Below are positions 32,395 through 41,485 of a DNA stretch of 44,540 nt, piece by piece. The stretch is taken from NCBI GenBank assembly GCA_017439085.1, contig JAFRTU010000019.1, forward strand, positions 1 through 44,540. The letters are read 5' to 3'. The notes beneath the pieces are model-generated. The model had not been told where the DNA came from, did not search any database, and saw only the letters and a program-made list of their open reading frames with translations. Positions within the stretch are counted from its first letter, which is position 1. Each line of letters opens with the position of its first letter. This DNA is from Clostridia bacterium (GTDB taxonomy: Bacteria > Bacillota > Clostridia > Christensenellales > Christensenellaceae). The translations under genes and the position numbers were made by a program.

Positions 32395-32398
32395 GGAT

Positions 32399-33058
32399 AT
32401 GAGTTTGATTAGACTTGAGAATGTGACAAAGGTGTTCAAGCAGGGCACCACGAATCAGAATGCGCTCGACAATATCACGATGGAATTCGATGAGGGCATC
32501 CATTTCATATACGGAAAGAGCGGTTCCGGAAAGACCACCTTCCTCCATACCATTGCCGGATTTGAGAAGCCGACGAGGGGAAAGGTGTATTTTGACGGAA
32601 AGTCCATATATGACGAACTTTCCATGCCCAAGCTGCACAGCCATGATTTCGGCTTCGTGTTCCAGGCGTATAACCTGATAGCTCCCTTTACCGTGAAGGA
32701 CAATATCCAGCTCCCCATGAGGTTCGACCGCAACAAGGACATGACCGTATTCGAGGAGGTAGTGGATATCCTTGGCATCAGGGACAAGCTTTTAAGATAC
32801 CCGAATACGCTTTCCGGAGGAGAGCAGCAGAGAGTCGCGATCGCTAGGGCCATCTCCAACAGCCCGAAGATAATCTTCGGAGACGAGCCCACGGGAAACC
32901 TGGACAAGAAGAACGGGACGGTGGTCATCGAACTCTTGGTGGATCTCTGCAAGAGATACAATTCGAGCCTGTTCGTCGTCACCCACGATATGGACCTCCT
33001 GAAATACGGAGAGCACATTTACCAGATGAGCGACGGAGTGCTCACTAAGGAACAGTAA
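32399..33058 (+). CDS. ABC transporter ATP-binding protein, LolD/MacB-type
   Basis: A 219-residue ATPase with Walker A GKSGSGKT (39-46), Q-loop FVFQAYN (about 86-92), signature LSGGEQQR (138-145), Walker B IIFGDEP (158-164) and H-loop FVVTHD. This is the short type that partners FtsX-family permeases. It lies 4 bases after the permease and 16 bases before the DUF2442 gene, so all three share a transcript. Confidence 0.93.
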   Translation: MSLIRLENVTKVFKQGTTNQNALDNITMEFDEGIHFIYGKSGSGKTTFLHTIAGFEKPTRGKVYFDGKSIYDELSMPKLHSHDFGFVFQAYNLIAPFTVKDNIQLPMRFDRNKDMTVFEEVVDILGIRDKLLRYPNTLSGGEQQRVAIARAISNSPKIIFGDEPTGNLDKKNGTVVIELLVDLCKRYNSSLFVVTHDMDLLKYGEHIYQMSDGVLTKEQ

Positions 33059-33074
33059 GGAAAGGAAGAAGGAT

Positions 33075-33311
33075 ATGATAAGGGCTACCAAACTGGAATT
33101 CATGGAAGGGACCACCATAAGGGTCACCTTCAGCGACGGTTCCGTAAAGGAACTCGATCTCTCGACTCTCTACGGCAGGAACCCGCAGTTAAAACAGCTC
33201 GAGGACAGGGCGTTCTTCACGTCGGGAAAGCTCGGAAGCTTTGCCATCGCGTGGGGCGAATACCTGGACATCGATGTGGATACGGTATACGAAGAGGGAA
33301 AGACAGTCTGA
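33075..33311 (+). CDS. DUF2442 domain protein
   Basis: A 78-residue protein with the DUF2442 pattern: N-terminal beta strands (ATKLEFMEGTTIRVTFSDGSVKELDL written here only as its general layout), then LKQLEDRAFF and a C-terminal GEYLDIDVDTVYE. Family members are small and often sit beside toxin-like or transporter genes; no firm role is known to me. It is the last gene of the permease-ATPase operon, with GGAAGAAGGA before its ATG and a strong terminator after it. Confidence 0.75.
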   Translation: MIRATKLEFMEGTTIRVTFSDGSVKELDLSTLYGRNPQLKQLEDRAFFTSGKLGSFAIAWGEYLDIDVDTVYEEGKTV

Positions 33312-33323
33312 AAAAGCGGATAT

Positions 33324-33361
33324 AAAACGGGATCCCGGGACATTACGGGATCCCGTTTTTA
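33324..33361 (+). terminator. Terminator after the ABC/DUF2442 operon
   Basis: A 13-bp stem (33324-33336 with 33347-33359) of the form AAAACGGGATCCC, with a 10-base loop, runs directly into a T tract. Confidence 0.9.
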
Positions 33362-33443
33362 TGTGTCTTCACCTTTCCATGTAAACAATATATTAACGTC
33401 AGCACTTTCAGTACTTCCGTAAGCAATATATATATGGGAGAGT

Positions 33444-33452
33444 TGGTATAAT
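33444..33452 (+). promoter_or_regulatory. Extended -10 promoter for the ABC fusion gene
   Basis: TGGTATAAT is a perfect TGn-TATAAT element, 33 bases before the start codon and just after the upstream terminator. No convincing -35 is visible. Confidence 0.55.
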
Positions 33453-33484
33453 ATAATCCGTCAGAAAATGAAAAGGACGCTCAT

Positions 33485-36400
33485 ATGCTTCAGATAAAAG
33501 GGATTACAAAACAGTATATTACGGGAGATTTCGTGCAGACTGCGCTTGACGGAGTGGATCTGTGCCTCCGGGACAGCGAGTTCGTGGCAGTGCTCGGGCC
33601 TTCAGGTTCAGGCAAGACCACGCTCCTTAACGTGATCGGAGGACTGGACAGATACGACTCAGGAGATCTCGTGATCAACAACGTGTCCACGAAGGAATAT
33701 AAGGATAAGGACTGGGATTCCTACAGGAACCACAGCGTGGGCTTCATATTCCAGAACTATAACCTCATAAGCCATCAGAGCGTGCTCGCAAACGTGGAGC
33801 TCTCCATGACGATAGGGGGAGTGAAGGGAAAGGCGAGAAAGCAGAAGGCCATGGAGGCTCTTAAAAAGGTGGGACTCGAGGAGCACGCCCACAAGAAACC
33901 GAACCAGCTCTCCGGAGGACAGATGCAGAGGGTCGCCATAGCCCGTGCCCTCGTGAACGATCCGGACATACTCCTCGCAGACGAGCCCACTGGAGCGCTC
34001 GACAGCGTGACCAGCATACAGATAATGGAGCTCTTGAAGGAAGTGGCAAAGGACAGACTGGTGGTCATGGTCACCCATAACCCGGAGCTTGCGGACAGAT
34101 ATGCCTCGAGGATAGTGAGGCTCCAGGACGGAAGGATAACAGCGGACTCTGACCCCTTCGTGCCCGCCACTGAGGAGAAGAGCGTTTTCCGTAACTTCGG
34201 AAGGAGCTTCATGAACTTCTTCACGTCCCTCGCCCTCTCGTTCAATAACCTCAGGACGAAGAAGGGAAGGACGATCCTCACCGCATTTGCGGGCTCCATA
34301 GGGATAATAGGGATAGCCCTCATACTCTCTTTATCAAACGGAGTCGAGGACTATATAAAGAGCGTGGAGGAGGACACTCTTTCGGAATATCCTCTTACGA
34401 TAACCGAGACGGCCATGGATCTTTCCGCCTTCCTTGACAATGCGAGGGAGGACAATGATCACGAGGACGGAGAGGTGAAGGAGATCTCGACCCTGAGCAC
34501 GATCCTTAAGACAGCGAGCAAAAACGATCTTAAGAGCTTCTTCTCATACATCAGTGACGAAAAGAACGGCATACTTTCCCATTCCAAGGCAGTGGAGCTC
34601 TCATACTCCGTAACACCCAGGATCTACAGGCTGAGTGGGGACAAGTACAGGCAGATAAATCCGGATATGCTGTTCGGTGGGGGAAACTATTCGGGATTCT
34701 CATCTCTGATGAGTCCCACAAGCTATTTCACTCCTCTTCCCGCAAACGGAAGCCTTTATCTGGAGCAGTATGAGCTTCTCCGGGGCAGCTGGCCGAAGGA
34801 CAGGAACGAATGCATACTCGTGCTCTCAAGGAGCAGTTCCGTCACCGACCTCCTCCTGTACGCAGTCGGTCTCAAAGACAGCGACGAGCTGGACAGGATG
34901 GTGGAGAGCTACCGCAAGGGGACCGAGGTCTACATAGCCGACGATCACGGGACATATAAATATGACGACTTCATGGGCATCACCTTCAAGGTGGTGGATG
35001 CCTTCGAACAGTATGATTACGACCCGGAGTTCCAGGTGTACGTGGACAAGTCCGACAATGAGAAGTACATGCTGGACAAGGTGAAGAAGGGCGAGGACCT
35101 GAAGATTGTGGGAGTCGCGATCCCGAAGGACGATTCCACCGCAACGATGCTGTCGGGCGGCATATACTATCACCCGGATCTCACTCTCCATGTCATAGAG
35201 AAGGCAGCCTCTTCAGAGATAGTGAATAAGCAGCTTTCCGACAGGGACACAGACGTGTTCACAGGAAAGGGCTTCGATGGCAAGGAGGAGCAAACTCTCG
35301 ATCTCAACGACATAGTCTCCTTTGACGAGGAGGCCTTCAGGGAGGCTTTCAGCTTCGACAAGGATTCCTTCTCCATCGATGCGAAGGACCTGGATCTCGG
35401 GAGCATGAAGCTCGATCTCTCTGGAGCGGACATCCCAGTATCTGCCGAAGATATCACGGGCCTTTTGAGCGGCATAGACGTGAAGGTGGATACGGAACAG
35501 TTAAAGGCTCTCCTTCAGGAGCTTTATTCCGCTTACGAGAAGAGCGAGGGTGCAGTCACCGGAAACGACGTGGTGAACTCATTCAAGGCTTATACCGCAT
35601 CAGGAAGGCCTGAGAAGATAATAAGGGAAGCACTTTCAGAAATAACGGCCGATATAGATCAGGGGGCTGTCGATGCTCTCATAGACGATATAGGAAAGGG
35701 ATTTCAGGGCTATCTCGCAGGAAAAGATGATATAGATCCTAACGAGATCGGGACATATTTCAGAGAATACATAGGAACTCAGGAAGTCAGGAATATGGTA
35801 TCGAAGTTCATTGACTCAGAGTCCAAGAACATAGACATATCCGATGAGGAGATAAGCGCCATGACGAAGGCCTTATACGAGGACTACAAGGCTTATGCTT
35901 TAGAGAACTCTCTCGGAGGTCCGGAGGACATGGTCAAGAGCTTTTCCTCGTTCATAAGAAGTGAAAAAGGAGAGAAGATCATCTCGGAGGGCATGAAGAA
36001 GGCGCTCAACTCCGAAGAGATAGAAAAGCAGGTCTCGGACAAGCTTAAGGGCACCATGGAGAAATACGGGAGCGCAGTCATGAATGCGATCTCGAAGGAA
36101 CTCGCCAGAGCCTTCAGGAGGGTGTTCTCGAAGCTTCCGGGCAAGATATCGGAGGCCATGGAAAAGAGCTTTTCCGTTGACCCTGAGAAGTTCCAGAAGG
36201 CTATAGTATTCAACAGAGACGCAGACGACCTCCAGGAGCTCATGATGAGCATGGTCTCTTCCGCATCCTCCAGCTACTCGAACAACCTTTACAGGCTGGA
36301 CTACGTGGATACAGAGGAGCCTTCCGCCATATACATATATCCGAAGGATTTCGAAAGCAAGGAACTCATCACTGAACTGATAGAAAAGTATAACGAAAAG

Positions 36401-36892
36401 GTGGAGAAGGACGAGCCTGAGAAGGTGATAAGGTATACGGATTACGTGAAGACCCTCATGGGCTCTGTCACCACCATAATCGATACGATAAGCTACGTGC
36501 TCGTGGCATTCGTCGCGATCTCCCTCATAGTCTCGTCGATAATGATAGGGATCATAACCTACATCTCGGTGCTCGAGAGGACGAAGGAGATAGGCATACT
36601 GAGGGCCATAGGGGCGTCGAAGAGGAACATCAGCCAGGTGTTCAATGCCGAGACCTTCATAATAGGATTGATGGCGGGAGTGATAGGGATAGGCACCAGC
36701 CTTCTCATACTGATACCTGGAAACGCGGTCATACATGCCCTCACGAAGAATCCCGACATAAGCGCAAAGCTTCCGCCTCTTGCGGGAGTGATACTCATAA
36801 TCATAAGCATAGTGCTGACCCTCATAGGCGGCATCATCCCGTCAAGGGCTGCTGCAAGGAAGGACCCAGTCGCCGCACTGAGAACGGAGTAA
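33485..36892 (+). CDS. ABC transporter ATPase-permease fusion (MacB-like) with very large external domain
   Basis: An 1135-residue fusion. The N-terminal ATPase has Walker A GPSGSGKTT (38-46), signature LSGGQMQR (142-149) and Walker B ILLADEPTG (about 162-170). A first TM lies near 262-285. The FtsX block of three TMs is at the C-terminus (about 995-1025, 1050-1075, 1090-1120), with the ERTKEIGILRAIGASKRNI loop and a final PSRAAARKDPVAALRTE. MacB proteins have this order but are about 650 residues long. The extra length is an external domain of about 700 residues, whose second half (about 660-920) looks like long charged amphipathic helices. Probable role: mechanotransmission-type efflux or signalling of an envelope substrate. 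It ends 9 bases before glycerate kinase and so shares its transcript. Confidence 0.9.
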   Translation: MLQIKGITKQYITGDFVQTALDGVDLCLRDSEFVAVLGPSGSGKTTLLNVIGGLDRYDSGDLVINNVSTKEYKDKDWDSYRNHSVGFIFQNYNLISHQSVLANVELSMTIGGVKGKARKQKAMEALKKVGLEEHAHKKPNQLSGGQMQRVAIARALVNDPDILLADEPTGALDSVTSIQIMELLKEVAKDRLVVMVTHNPELADRYASRIVRLQDGRITADSDPFVPATEEKSVFRNFGRSFMNFFTSLALSFNNLRTKKGRTILTAFAGSIGIIGIALILSLSNGVEDYIKSVEEDTLSEYPLTITETAMDLSAFLDNAREDNDHEDGEVKEISTLSTILKTASKNDLKSFFSYISDEKNGILSHSKAVELSYSVTPRIYRLSGDKYRQINPDMLFGGGNYSGFSSLMSPTSYFTPLPANGSLYLEQYELLRGSWPKDRNECILVLSRSSSVTDLLLYAVGLKDSDELDRMVESYRKGTEVYIADDHGTYKYDDFMGITFKVVDAFEQYDYDPEFQVYVDKSDNEKYMLDKVKKGEDLKIVGVAIPKDDSTATMLSGGIYYHPDLTLHVIEKAASSEIVNKQLSDRDTDVFTGKGFDGKEEQTLDLNDIVSFDEEAFREAFSFDKDSFSIDAKDLDLGSMKLDLSGADIPVSAEDITGLLSGIDVKVDTEQLKALLQELYSAYEKSEGAVTGNDVVNSFKAYTASGRPEKIIREALSEITADIDQGAVDALIDDIGKGFQGYLAGKDDIDPNEIGTYFREYIGTQEVRNMVSKFIDSESKNIDISDEEISAMTKALYEDYKAYALENSLGGPEDMVKSFSSFIRSEKGEKIISEGMKKALNSEEIEKQVSDKLKGTMEKYGSAVMNAISKELARAFRRVFSKLPGKISEAMEKSFSVDPEKFQKAIVFNRDADDLQELMMSMVSSASSSYSNNLYRLDYVDTEEPSAIYIYPKDFESKELITELIEKYNEKVEKDEPEKVIRYTDYVKTLMGSVTTIIDTISYVLVAFVAISLIVSSIMIGIITYISVLERTKEIGILRAIGASKRNISQVFNAETFIIGLMAGVIGIGTSLLILIPGNAVIHALTKNPDISAKLPPLAGVILIIISIVLTLIGGIIPSRAAARKDPVAALRTE

Positions 36893-36901
36893 GGAGAGAA
36901 C

Positions 36902-38032
36902 ATGAATATCATAATAGCTTCCGATTCATTCAAGGGAACTCTTTCGAGCCGTGAGATAGCACTCATGGTAGAGGAGGGATTCAGAAAAGTCATGGAGGAC
37001 GTTTCGTTCACTCCCTTCATAGTCGCCGACGGAGGCGAGGGCACTATAGATGCGGTAAAAGAGAGCATAAAGAACGGACAGAGGATATATGCCAAGGTGC
37101 ATGATCCTCTCATGAGGCCCATTAACGCATCATATCTCGATATGGGAGACGGCAGGGCCCTTATAGAGATGGCCGAGGCTTCGGGGCTCACTCTTCTTTC
37201 CGCAGAAGAGAGGGATCCTCTTAAGGCCACATCTTTTGGCACGGGAGAGCTCGTAAGAGATGCCATTTCAAAAGGCTTTGGAGACATAACCGTTGCCATA
37301 GGAGGCTCGGCAACTAACGACGGCGGAACGGGATTCCTTTCTGCACTCGGAGCAAGATTCCTCGACGAGAATGGAAATATGCTTCCGGGCACAGGAGAGG
37401 ATCTGGAAAAAATAAGGCACATAGACCTTTCGGCTTTTGAGACCGGAGGGGCATCTTTCAAAGTCATGTGCGACGTGGAGAACCCTCTCACAGGAGAGAA
37501 AGGTGCGACTTACATATACGGCCCTCAGAAGGGAGCAGACAGGGACAAGCTCATGAGACTCGAAGAGGGAATGAAAAACTACCGTGAAGTCATCATAAGG
37601 GAACTTGGCACAGATCCTGACCTTTTGAAGGGAAGCGGAGCAGCGGGAGGCATGGGAGCCGCTCTCATGATCTTTATGGGAGCGGAGCAGAAGAGCGGCA
37701 TATCGTCGCTCCTCGAAATGTACGGATTCGATGAAGCCCTTAAGGATGCGGACCTCGTGATCACGGGAGAAGGAAGGGCTGACAGGCAGAGCGCTTACGG
37801 AAAGGTGCTCTCCGGTATCGGAAGGGCAGCATGGAAGAGGGGAGTTCCGGTTATAGCGGTATGCGGATCCCTCGGTGAAGGATATGAAGAACTTCATGAA
37901 ATAGGGATCACATCCTTCTACAGCACCATGAAGGAGAATATGAGCCTTGAATACGCTCTCTCACATGCAGAAGAACTTTACAGGGAGACCATACTTAAGG
38001 TAGCGGAGGACGTCATCAGAAATGAGTACTGA
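36902..38032 (+). CDS. Glycerate kinase (GlxK/GarK family)
   Basis: A 376-residue type-1 glycerate kinase, which phosphorylates D-glycerate with ATP, usually to 2-phosphoglycerate in this family. The family start IIIASDSFKGTLSS (3-16), the DGGEGTIDAV block (about 43-52) and GGSATNDGGTGFL (about 135-147) are present, and length and order are normal. TAAGGAGA overlaps the end of the ABC fusion gene upstream, so the two are likely co-transcribed without a functional link. A terminator follows directly. Confidence 0.93.
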   Translation: MNIIIASDSFKGTLSSREIALMVEEGFRKVMEDVSFTPFIVADGGEGTIDAVKESIKNGQRIYAKVHDPLMRPINASYLDMGDGRALIEMAEASGLTLLSAEERDPLKATSFGTGELVRDAISKGFGDITVAIGGSATNDGGTGFLSALGARFLDENGNMLPGTGEDLEKIRHIDLSAFETGGASFKVMCDVENPLTGEKGATYIYGPQKGADRDKLMRLEEGMKNYREVIIRELGTDPDLLKGSGAAGGMGAALMIFMGAEQKSGISSLLEMYGFDEALKDADLVITGEGRADRQSAYGKVLSGIGRAAWKRGVPVIAVCGSLGEGYEELHEIGITSFYSTMKENMSLEYALSHAEELYRETILKVAEDVIRNEY

Positions 38033-38058
38033 GCATCCTGAACGATGCTCTTTTTTTG
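38031..38058 (+). terminator. Terminator after glycerate kinase
   Basis: The stem GAGCATC/GATGCTC (38031-38037 with 38044-38050) is followed by seven T residues. It overlaps the stop codon. Confidence 0.88.
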
Positions 38059-38117
38059 TTTATACCCTTGACGATTTATTATACAATTGAGACATAGAAT
38101 AAGATCAGGAGGCCGTC

Positions 38118-39359
38118 ATGGCTATATTCATAATAGAGGAATCGAAGCGCTGCCTTCAGTGCAGGGATCCTCAGTGTCAGAAGGCTTGTCCCGTCATGAC
38201 TCCGATACCGAAGATCATAAAGATGTTCAAGGACAATGAGCTCATGGAGGCGGGGGAGATCCTCTTCGAAAACAACCCGATGTCCGTGGTGTGCTCACAC
38301 GTCTGCAACCATGAGGCACAGTGCTCTGGTCACTGCATACTCGGAAAGACGGGGAGCCCTGTGAGGTTCTTCGACATAGAGAAATACATTTCGGACACCT
38401 ATCTTGACAGGATGAGGTTCACCGAAGCGGAGAAGAAGGGCGTCAGCGTGGCCGTGATAGGCTCAGGGCCTGCAGGGATAACGGTGGCTGTGATACTCGC
38501 AAGGAACGGATACGACGTCACCATCTTCGAGAGGAGGAGCATGATAGGTGGTATGCTCACGTACGGCATTCCGGATTTCAGACTGCCGAGGTCCCTTCTC
38601 ACAAAGTATACGAGGATGCTCGAAGGTCTCGGGGTGAAGATAAGGCCGAATACCACTATAGGAGGAGCGCTCAACATAGAGAGACTGTTCAAGGACGGTT
38701 ACGGCGCGGTATTCGTTGGAACGGGCGTCTGGAGGCCGAAGACCCTTGGAATAAGGGGAGAGACGCTTCCGAACGTGCATTTCGGAATATCGTATCTTTC
38801 AAAGCCCGGAGTATATGATCTCGGTAAGGAGATCGCGGTCATAGGTGCCGGAAACGTGGCGATGGACGTTTCCAGGGTGGCTCTTCGCCACGGAGTGGAG
38901 CGGGTAACCATGTATGCCAGAGGCAAGAGGATCGCCGCGAATGCTGAGGAAGTCGAATATGCGAGGATAGACGGTGCCGATATAGAGTTCGGGATGCAGA
39001 TAGTGAGCATAGACAAGGACGGTCCGAACTTCAAGATAGCGAGGTTCGATGAGGAGGATAACCTCATAGGCTATGAGGACGAGATAGTGCACGTGCATGC
39101 GGATTCCACTATCATAGCCGCAAGCCAGGGGCCGAAGGACAAGCTGCTCCTGACGACCGAAGGGCTCGAGGGATCCGACAAGGGGCTTCTTGTAGTAAAC
39201 GAAAAGATGATGACCACAGTCCCCGGAGTCTTTGCGGCAGGAGACGTGGTGCACGGTTCGAAGACAGTCGTACATGCCGTCAAGGAGGCCAAGATAGCCG
39301 CCGAAGGCATAATGGAATATCTTGAAAACAGAAAAACAGAAGAGAATACGGAGGAATGA
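38118..39359 (+). CDS. GltD-like NAD(P)-dependent FAD/Fe-S oxidoreductase
   Basis: A 413-residue flavoprotein like the small subunit of glutamate synthase. The N-terminal domain carries cysteines for Fe-S clusters: Cys12, 15, 20, 24 and Cys58, 62, 68, 72. FAD binds at GSGPAG (114-119), NAD(P)H at GAGNVA (242-247), and the GVFAAGD motif lies at 369-375. No large GltB subunit is in the window. The gene is followed after one base by a formate/nitrite-family channel. Stand-alone members include sulfide dehydrogenase/NfnB-like and other electron-transfer proteins, so the true partner is open. AGGAGG precedes the ATG. Confidence 0.88.
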   Translation: MAIFIIEESKRCLQCRDPQCQKACPVMTPIPKIIKMFKDNELMEAGEILFENNPMSVVCSHVCNHEAQCSGHCILGKTGSPVRFFDIEKYISDTYLDRMRFTEAEKKGVSVAVIGSGPAGITVAVILARNGYDVTIFERRSMIGGMLTYGIPDFRLPRSLLTKYTRMLEGLGVKIRPNTTIGGALNIERLFKDGYGAVFVGTGVWRPKTLGIRGETLPNVHFGISYLSKPGVYDLGKEIAVIGAGNVAMDVSRVALRHGVERVTMYARGKRIAANAEEVEYARIDGADIEFGMQIVSIDKDGPNFKIARFDEEDNLIGYEDEIVHVHADSTIIAASQGPKDKLLLTTEGLEGSDKGLLVVNEKMMTTVPGVFAAGDVVHGSKTVVHAVKEAKIAAEGIMEYLENRKTEENTEE

Positions 39360-39360
39360 C

Positions 39361-40122
39361 ATGAATACACCTGCTGAGATTTTGAACATATGGATAGAGA
39401 ACGGAAAGAAGAAGACTGCGCTCAGTATCCTGAAGATGCTGCTCCTTGGCATGATGGCCGGGATATTCATCGGCTTTGGAGCATACATATTCATAGTCGC
39501 CACCGGAGGAGGATATCCGGACGAGGCACTGTTCGGTAAATTCCTCGGAGCTGCACTGTTCCCGTGCGGACTCATGCTGGTGATACTATGCGGAGCAGAG
39601 CTCTTCACGGGAAATAATCTGCTCACCCTGGCCCTGTTCGACAGGCAGGTCACCTTCTTAAAGGTGCTCAGGAACTGGATCACCGTCTATATCGGAAACC
39701 TCATAGGCTCCGTCCTTATAGCATATCTCTTCTCACTTACGGTAAACGATGACGTGATAAGGAACAGAGCCATGAGCGTTGCCATTGGAAAGGTAAGCGG
39801 AGAGTTCATCCCTTTGATGGTGAAGGGCATACTCTGCAACATACTCGTGGTGCTGGCATGCTGGTTCCAGGCTGGTTCCAGGGATCTTACAGGCAAGGTC
39901 CTGGCCATCTGGTTCCCGATAGCCGCATTCGTCTTTGCGGGATTCGAGCACAGCGTTGCGAACATGACATACATACCTCTAGGCATGTTCCTCGGAGCCG
40001 ATGTGAGCGTCGGAGACATGTTTCTTAAGAACCTTCTCCCCGTGACTCTCGGAAACATGATCGGAGGAGCTCTGTTCGTGCCTGTCATATATTACATCTG
40101 CTACGGGAGGAAGAAAAAATGA
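39361..40122 (+). CDS. Formate/nitrite transporter (FNT) family channel
   Basis: A 253-residue membrane channel with six hydrophobic helices. Family features are the N-terminal helix GMMAGIFIGFGAYIF, GAELFTGNNLLTLA (the aquaporin-like half-helix region), GNLIGSVLIAY, and the FEHSVANMTYIPLG motif with the central His and Asn of the pore. The chosen ATG lies one base after the stop of the upstream gene, with CGGAGGA as ribosome binding site. FNT members pass formate, nitrite, hydrosulfide or lactate. The neighbour suggests a small acid linked to redox metabolism, but the substrate is not readable. Confidence 0.88.
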   Translation: MNTPAEILNIWIENGKKKTALSILKMLLLGMMAGIFIGFGAYIFIVATGGGYPDEALFGKFLGAALFPCGLMLVILCGAELFTGNNLLTLALFDRQVTFLKVLRNWITVYIGNLIGSVLIAYLFSLTVNDDVIRNRAMSVAIGKVSGEFIPLMVKGILCNILVVLACWFQAGSRDLTGKVLAIWFPIAAFVFAGFEHSVANMTYIPLGMFLGADVSVGDMFLKNLLPVTLGNMIGGALFVPVIYYICYGRKKK

Positions 40123-40547
40123 AACTCGTTGACATCACATGCCCTCACTGCGGAGGCAGGACAAGATTCATAAAGGGGACTAAGGCCGTCAAATGCGAAT
40201 ACTGCGACAGCGTGCTCCTTGTGGATGACTCTGAAAATGCGACTCTGAAGGACAGACCGTACAAGAATCCGTTCGGCTACAGCAAAAAGGGATATACGAA
40301 GAACGAGTATGCTCCCATGTCCAACAACGACCTCGAGAACGCTACACCGGTGCAGTATGACAGGAACCATCAGGAATACAACAGGAACGCCGTTTACAGG
40401 GACTATGGTCCCGTTAACAACAGGAACACCGCCAACAAGGTGGGAAAGATAGTCAGCATATTCGTGATCATATTCATTATCATCATCTTCTGCGTGATCA
40501 TCTTCGGCTTTGTAGAGACACTTATGTTCGCAAGGATGTTCCCATAA
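40119..40547 (+). CDS. Zinc-ribbon protein with C-terminal membrane anchor
   Basis: A 142-residue protein with a zinc ribbon formed by Cys8-x2-Cys11 (CPHC) and Cys26-x2-Cys29 (CEYC), an Asn/Tyr-rich polar linker, and one strong C-terminal TM helix (about 108-135). Its start overlaps the channel gene by 4 bases, so it is translationally coupled. Tail-anchored zinc ribbons are common in Firmicutes. The function is unknown; a role in assembly or regulation of the membrane partner is a guess. Confidence 0.8.
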   Translation: MKLVDITCPHCGGRTRFIKGTKAVKCEYCDSVLLVDDSENATLKDRPYKNPFGYSKKGYTKNEYAPMSNNDLENATPVQYDRNHQEYNRNAVYRDYGPVNNRNTANKVGKIVSIFVIIFIIIIFCVIIFGFVETLMFARMFP

Positions 40548-40560
40548 AGTAGATATTTAG

Positions 40561-40596
40561 GAACTCTGCCATATGCGGAGCTTCTTTCATTTTTTC
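40561..40596 (+). terminator. Probable terminator after the FNT operon
   Basis: An imperfect stem CTCTGC/GCGGAG (40564-40569 with 40575-40580), with GAA/TTC possibly extending it, is followed by a T-rich tract. Confidence 0.5.
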
Positions 40597-40624
40597 ATAC
40601 AGATTTCTTGAAGGGAGAAAAACC

Positions 40625-41398
40625 ATGATCCATATTACAAGACTTCAGATAGAAGAAATGCCTACGATCAGGATGAGAAGGCTCTATGTATCCCTGCCGT
40701 ACGACTATCACAGGAGTCAGAAGAGGTACCCCGTGCTGTATATGTTCGACGGTCAGAACGTCTTCTATGACGACCATGCTACATTCGGAAAGAGCTGGGG
40801 TATGAAGGAATACCTTGAGCTCACGAGGGTGGGCCTCATAGTCGTTGCCATAGAATCGAATCCCGAAGGGAACCGGAGGCTCCATGAGTATTCGCCCTTC
40901 AGGTGGGAACTTGATGATGCAGCAATGGAGGGGATCGGGGTGATAACTCCAATGGGGAAGGTGACTATGGACTGGATCACGGGTACCCTCAAGAAGGAGA
41001 TGGATTCTAAGTACAGGACGCTTTCCGACAGGGACCACACGTATATAGCAGGAAGCTCCATGGGAGGGCTCATGGCCCTTTATGCGGGGATTAAGTATAA
41101 TGACATATTCTCTGGAGCGGCTGCGGTCTCTCCAAGCTTTGAGGTGGCACCGAAGGCTGTGATGAGGATGGTAAAGGGAGCAAAAGACCTTAAACCGTTG
41201 AGACTTTACATAGATCTCGGTACAGAAGAGTTTGAAGACCACAGCGAGCCGTATTCCGAGATGTTCGAGACTGCAGGAGTCCTCTCTGAAAAAGGAGCCG
41301 TCGTCGAGGCGAGGATGATTGAAGGGGCAAAGCACAGCGAAGCATACTGGGAGGAAAGGATACCTGAGTTCATTAACTTCATCACAGAAAAAGAATGA
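40625..41398 (+). CDS. Alpha/beta-hydrolase, esterase D-like (putative esterase family)
   Basis: A 257-residue soluble serine hydrolase of the putative-esterase (Fes/YbbA/EstD-like) family. The nucleophile elbow is GSSMGG (143-148, Ser145). The catalytic His is probably His237 (GAKHSEAYWEERIPEF), and the acid is probably Asp198 or Glu201. RYPVLYMFDGQNVF (35-48) forms the usual N-terminal strand and oxyanion region. There is no signal peptide, so it is cytoplasmic. AAGGGAG precedes the ATG. The substrate is unknown; acyl esters or siderophore-like esters are family precedents. Confidence 0.87.
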   Translation: MIHITRLQIEEMPTIRMRRLYVSLPYDYHRSQKRYPVLYMFDGQNVFYDDHATFGKSWGMKEYLELTRVGLIVVAIESNPEGNRRLHEYSPFRWELDDAAMEGIGVITPMGKVTMDWITGTLKKEMDSKYRTLSDRDHTYIAGSSMGGLMALYAGIKYNDIFSGAAAVSPSFEVAPKAVMRMVKGAKDLKPLRLYIDLGTEEFEDHSEPYSEMFETAGVLSEKGAVVEARMIEGAKHSEAYWEERIPEFINFITEKE

Positions 41399-41424
41399 AT
41401 AGAAATAAATCTATTGTGAATATT

Positions 41425-41453
41425 TATACATTTTGGCAGATCTGTGGTATAAT
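41425..41453 (+). promoter_or_regulatory. Promoter of the alanine dehydrogenase gene
   Basis: TATACA (41425-41430) and TATAAT (41448-41453) are spaced by 17 bases, and the -10 is preceded by TGG, giving an extended -10. The start codon lies 33 bases downstream. Confidence 0.7.
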
Positions 41454-41485
41454 CACATATATTCCAGAATCACAGGAGGGAACAT

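Noticed and set aside
35900..39683. Minus-strand open frames of about 210-310 codons opposite the ABC fusion, glycerate kinase and GltD-like genes
   Set aside because: The plus-strand genes have clear family motifs over the same bases. The reverse frames show no domains and no sensible starts.
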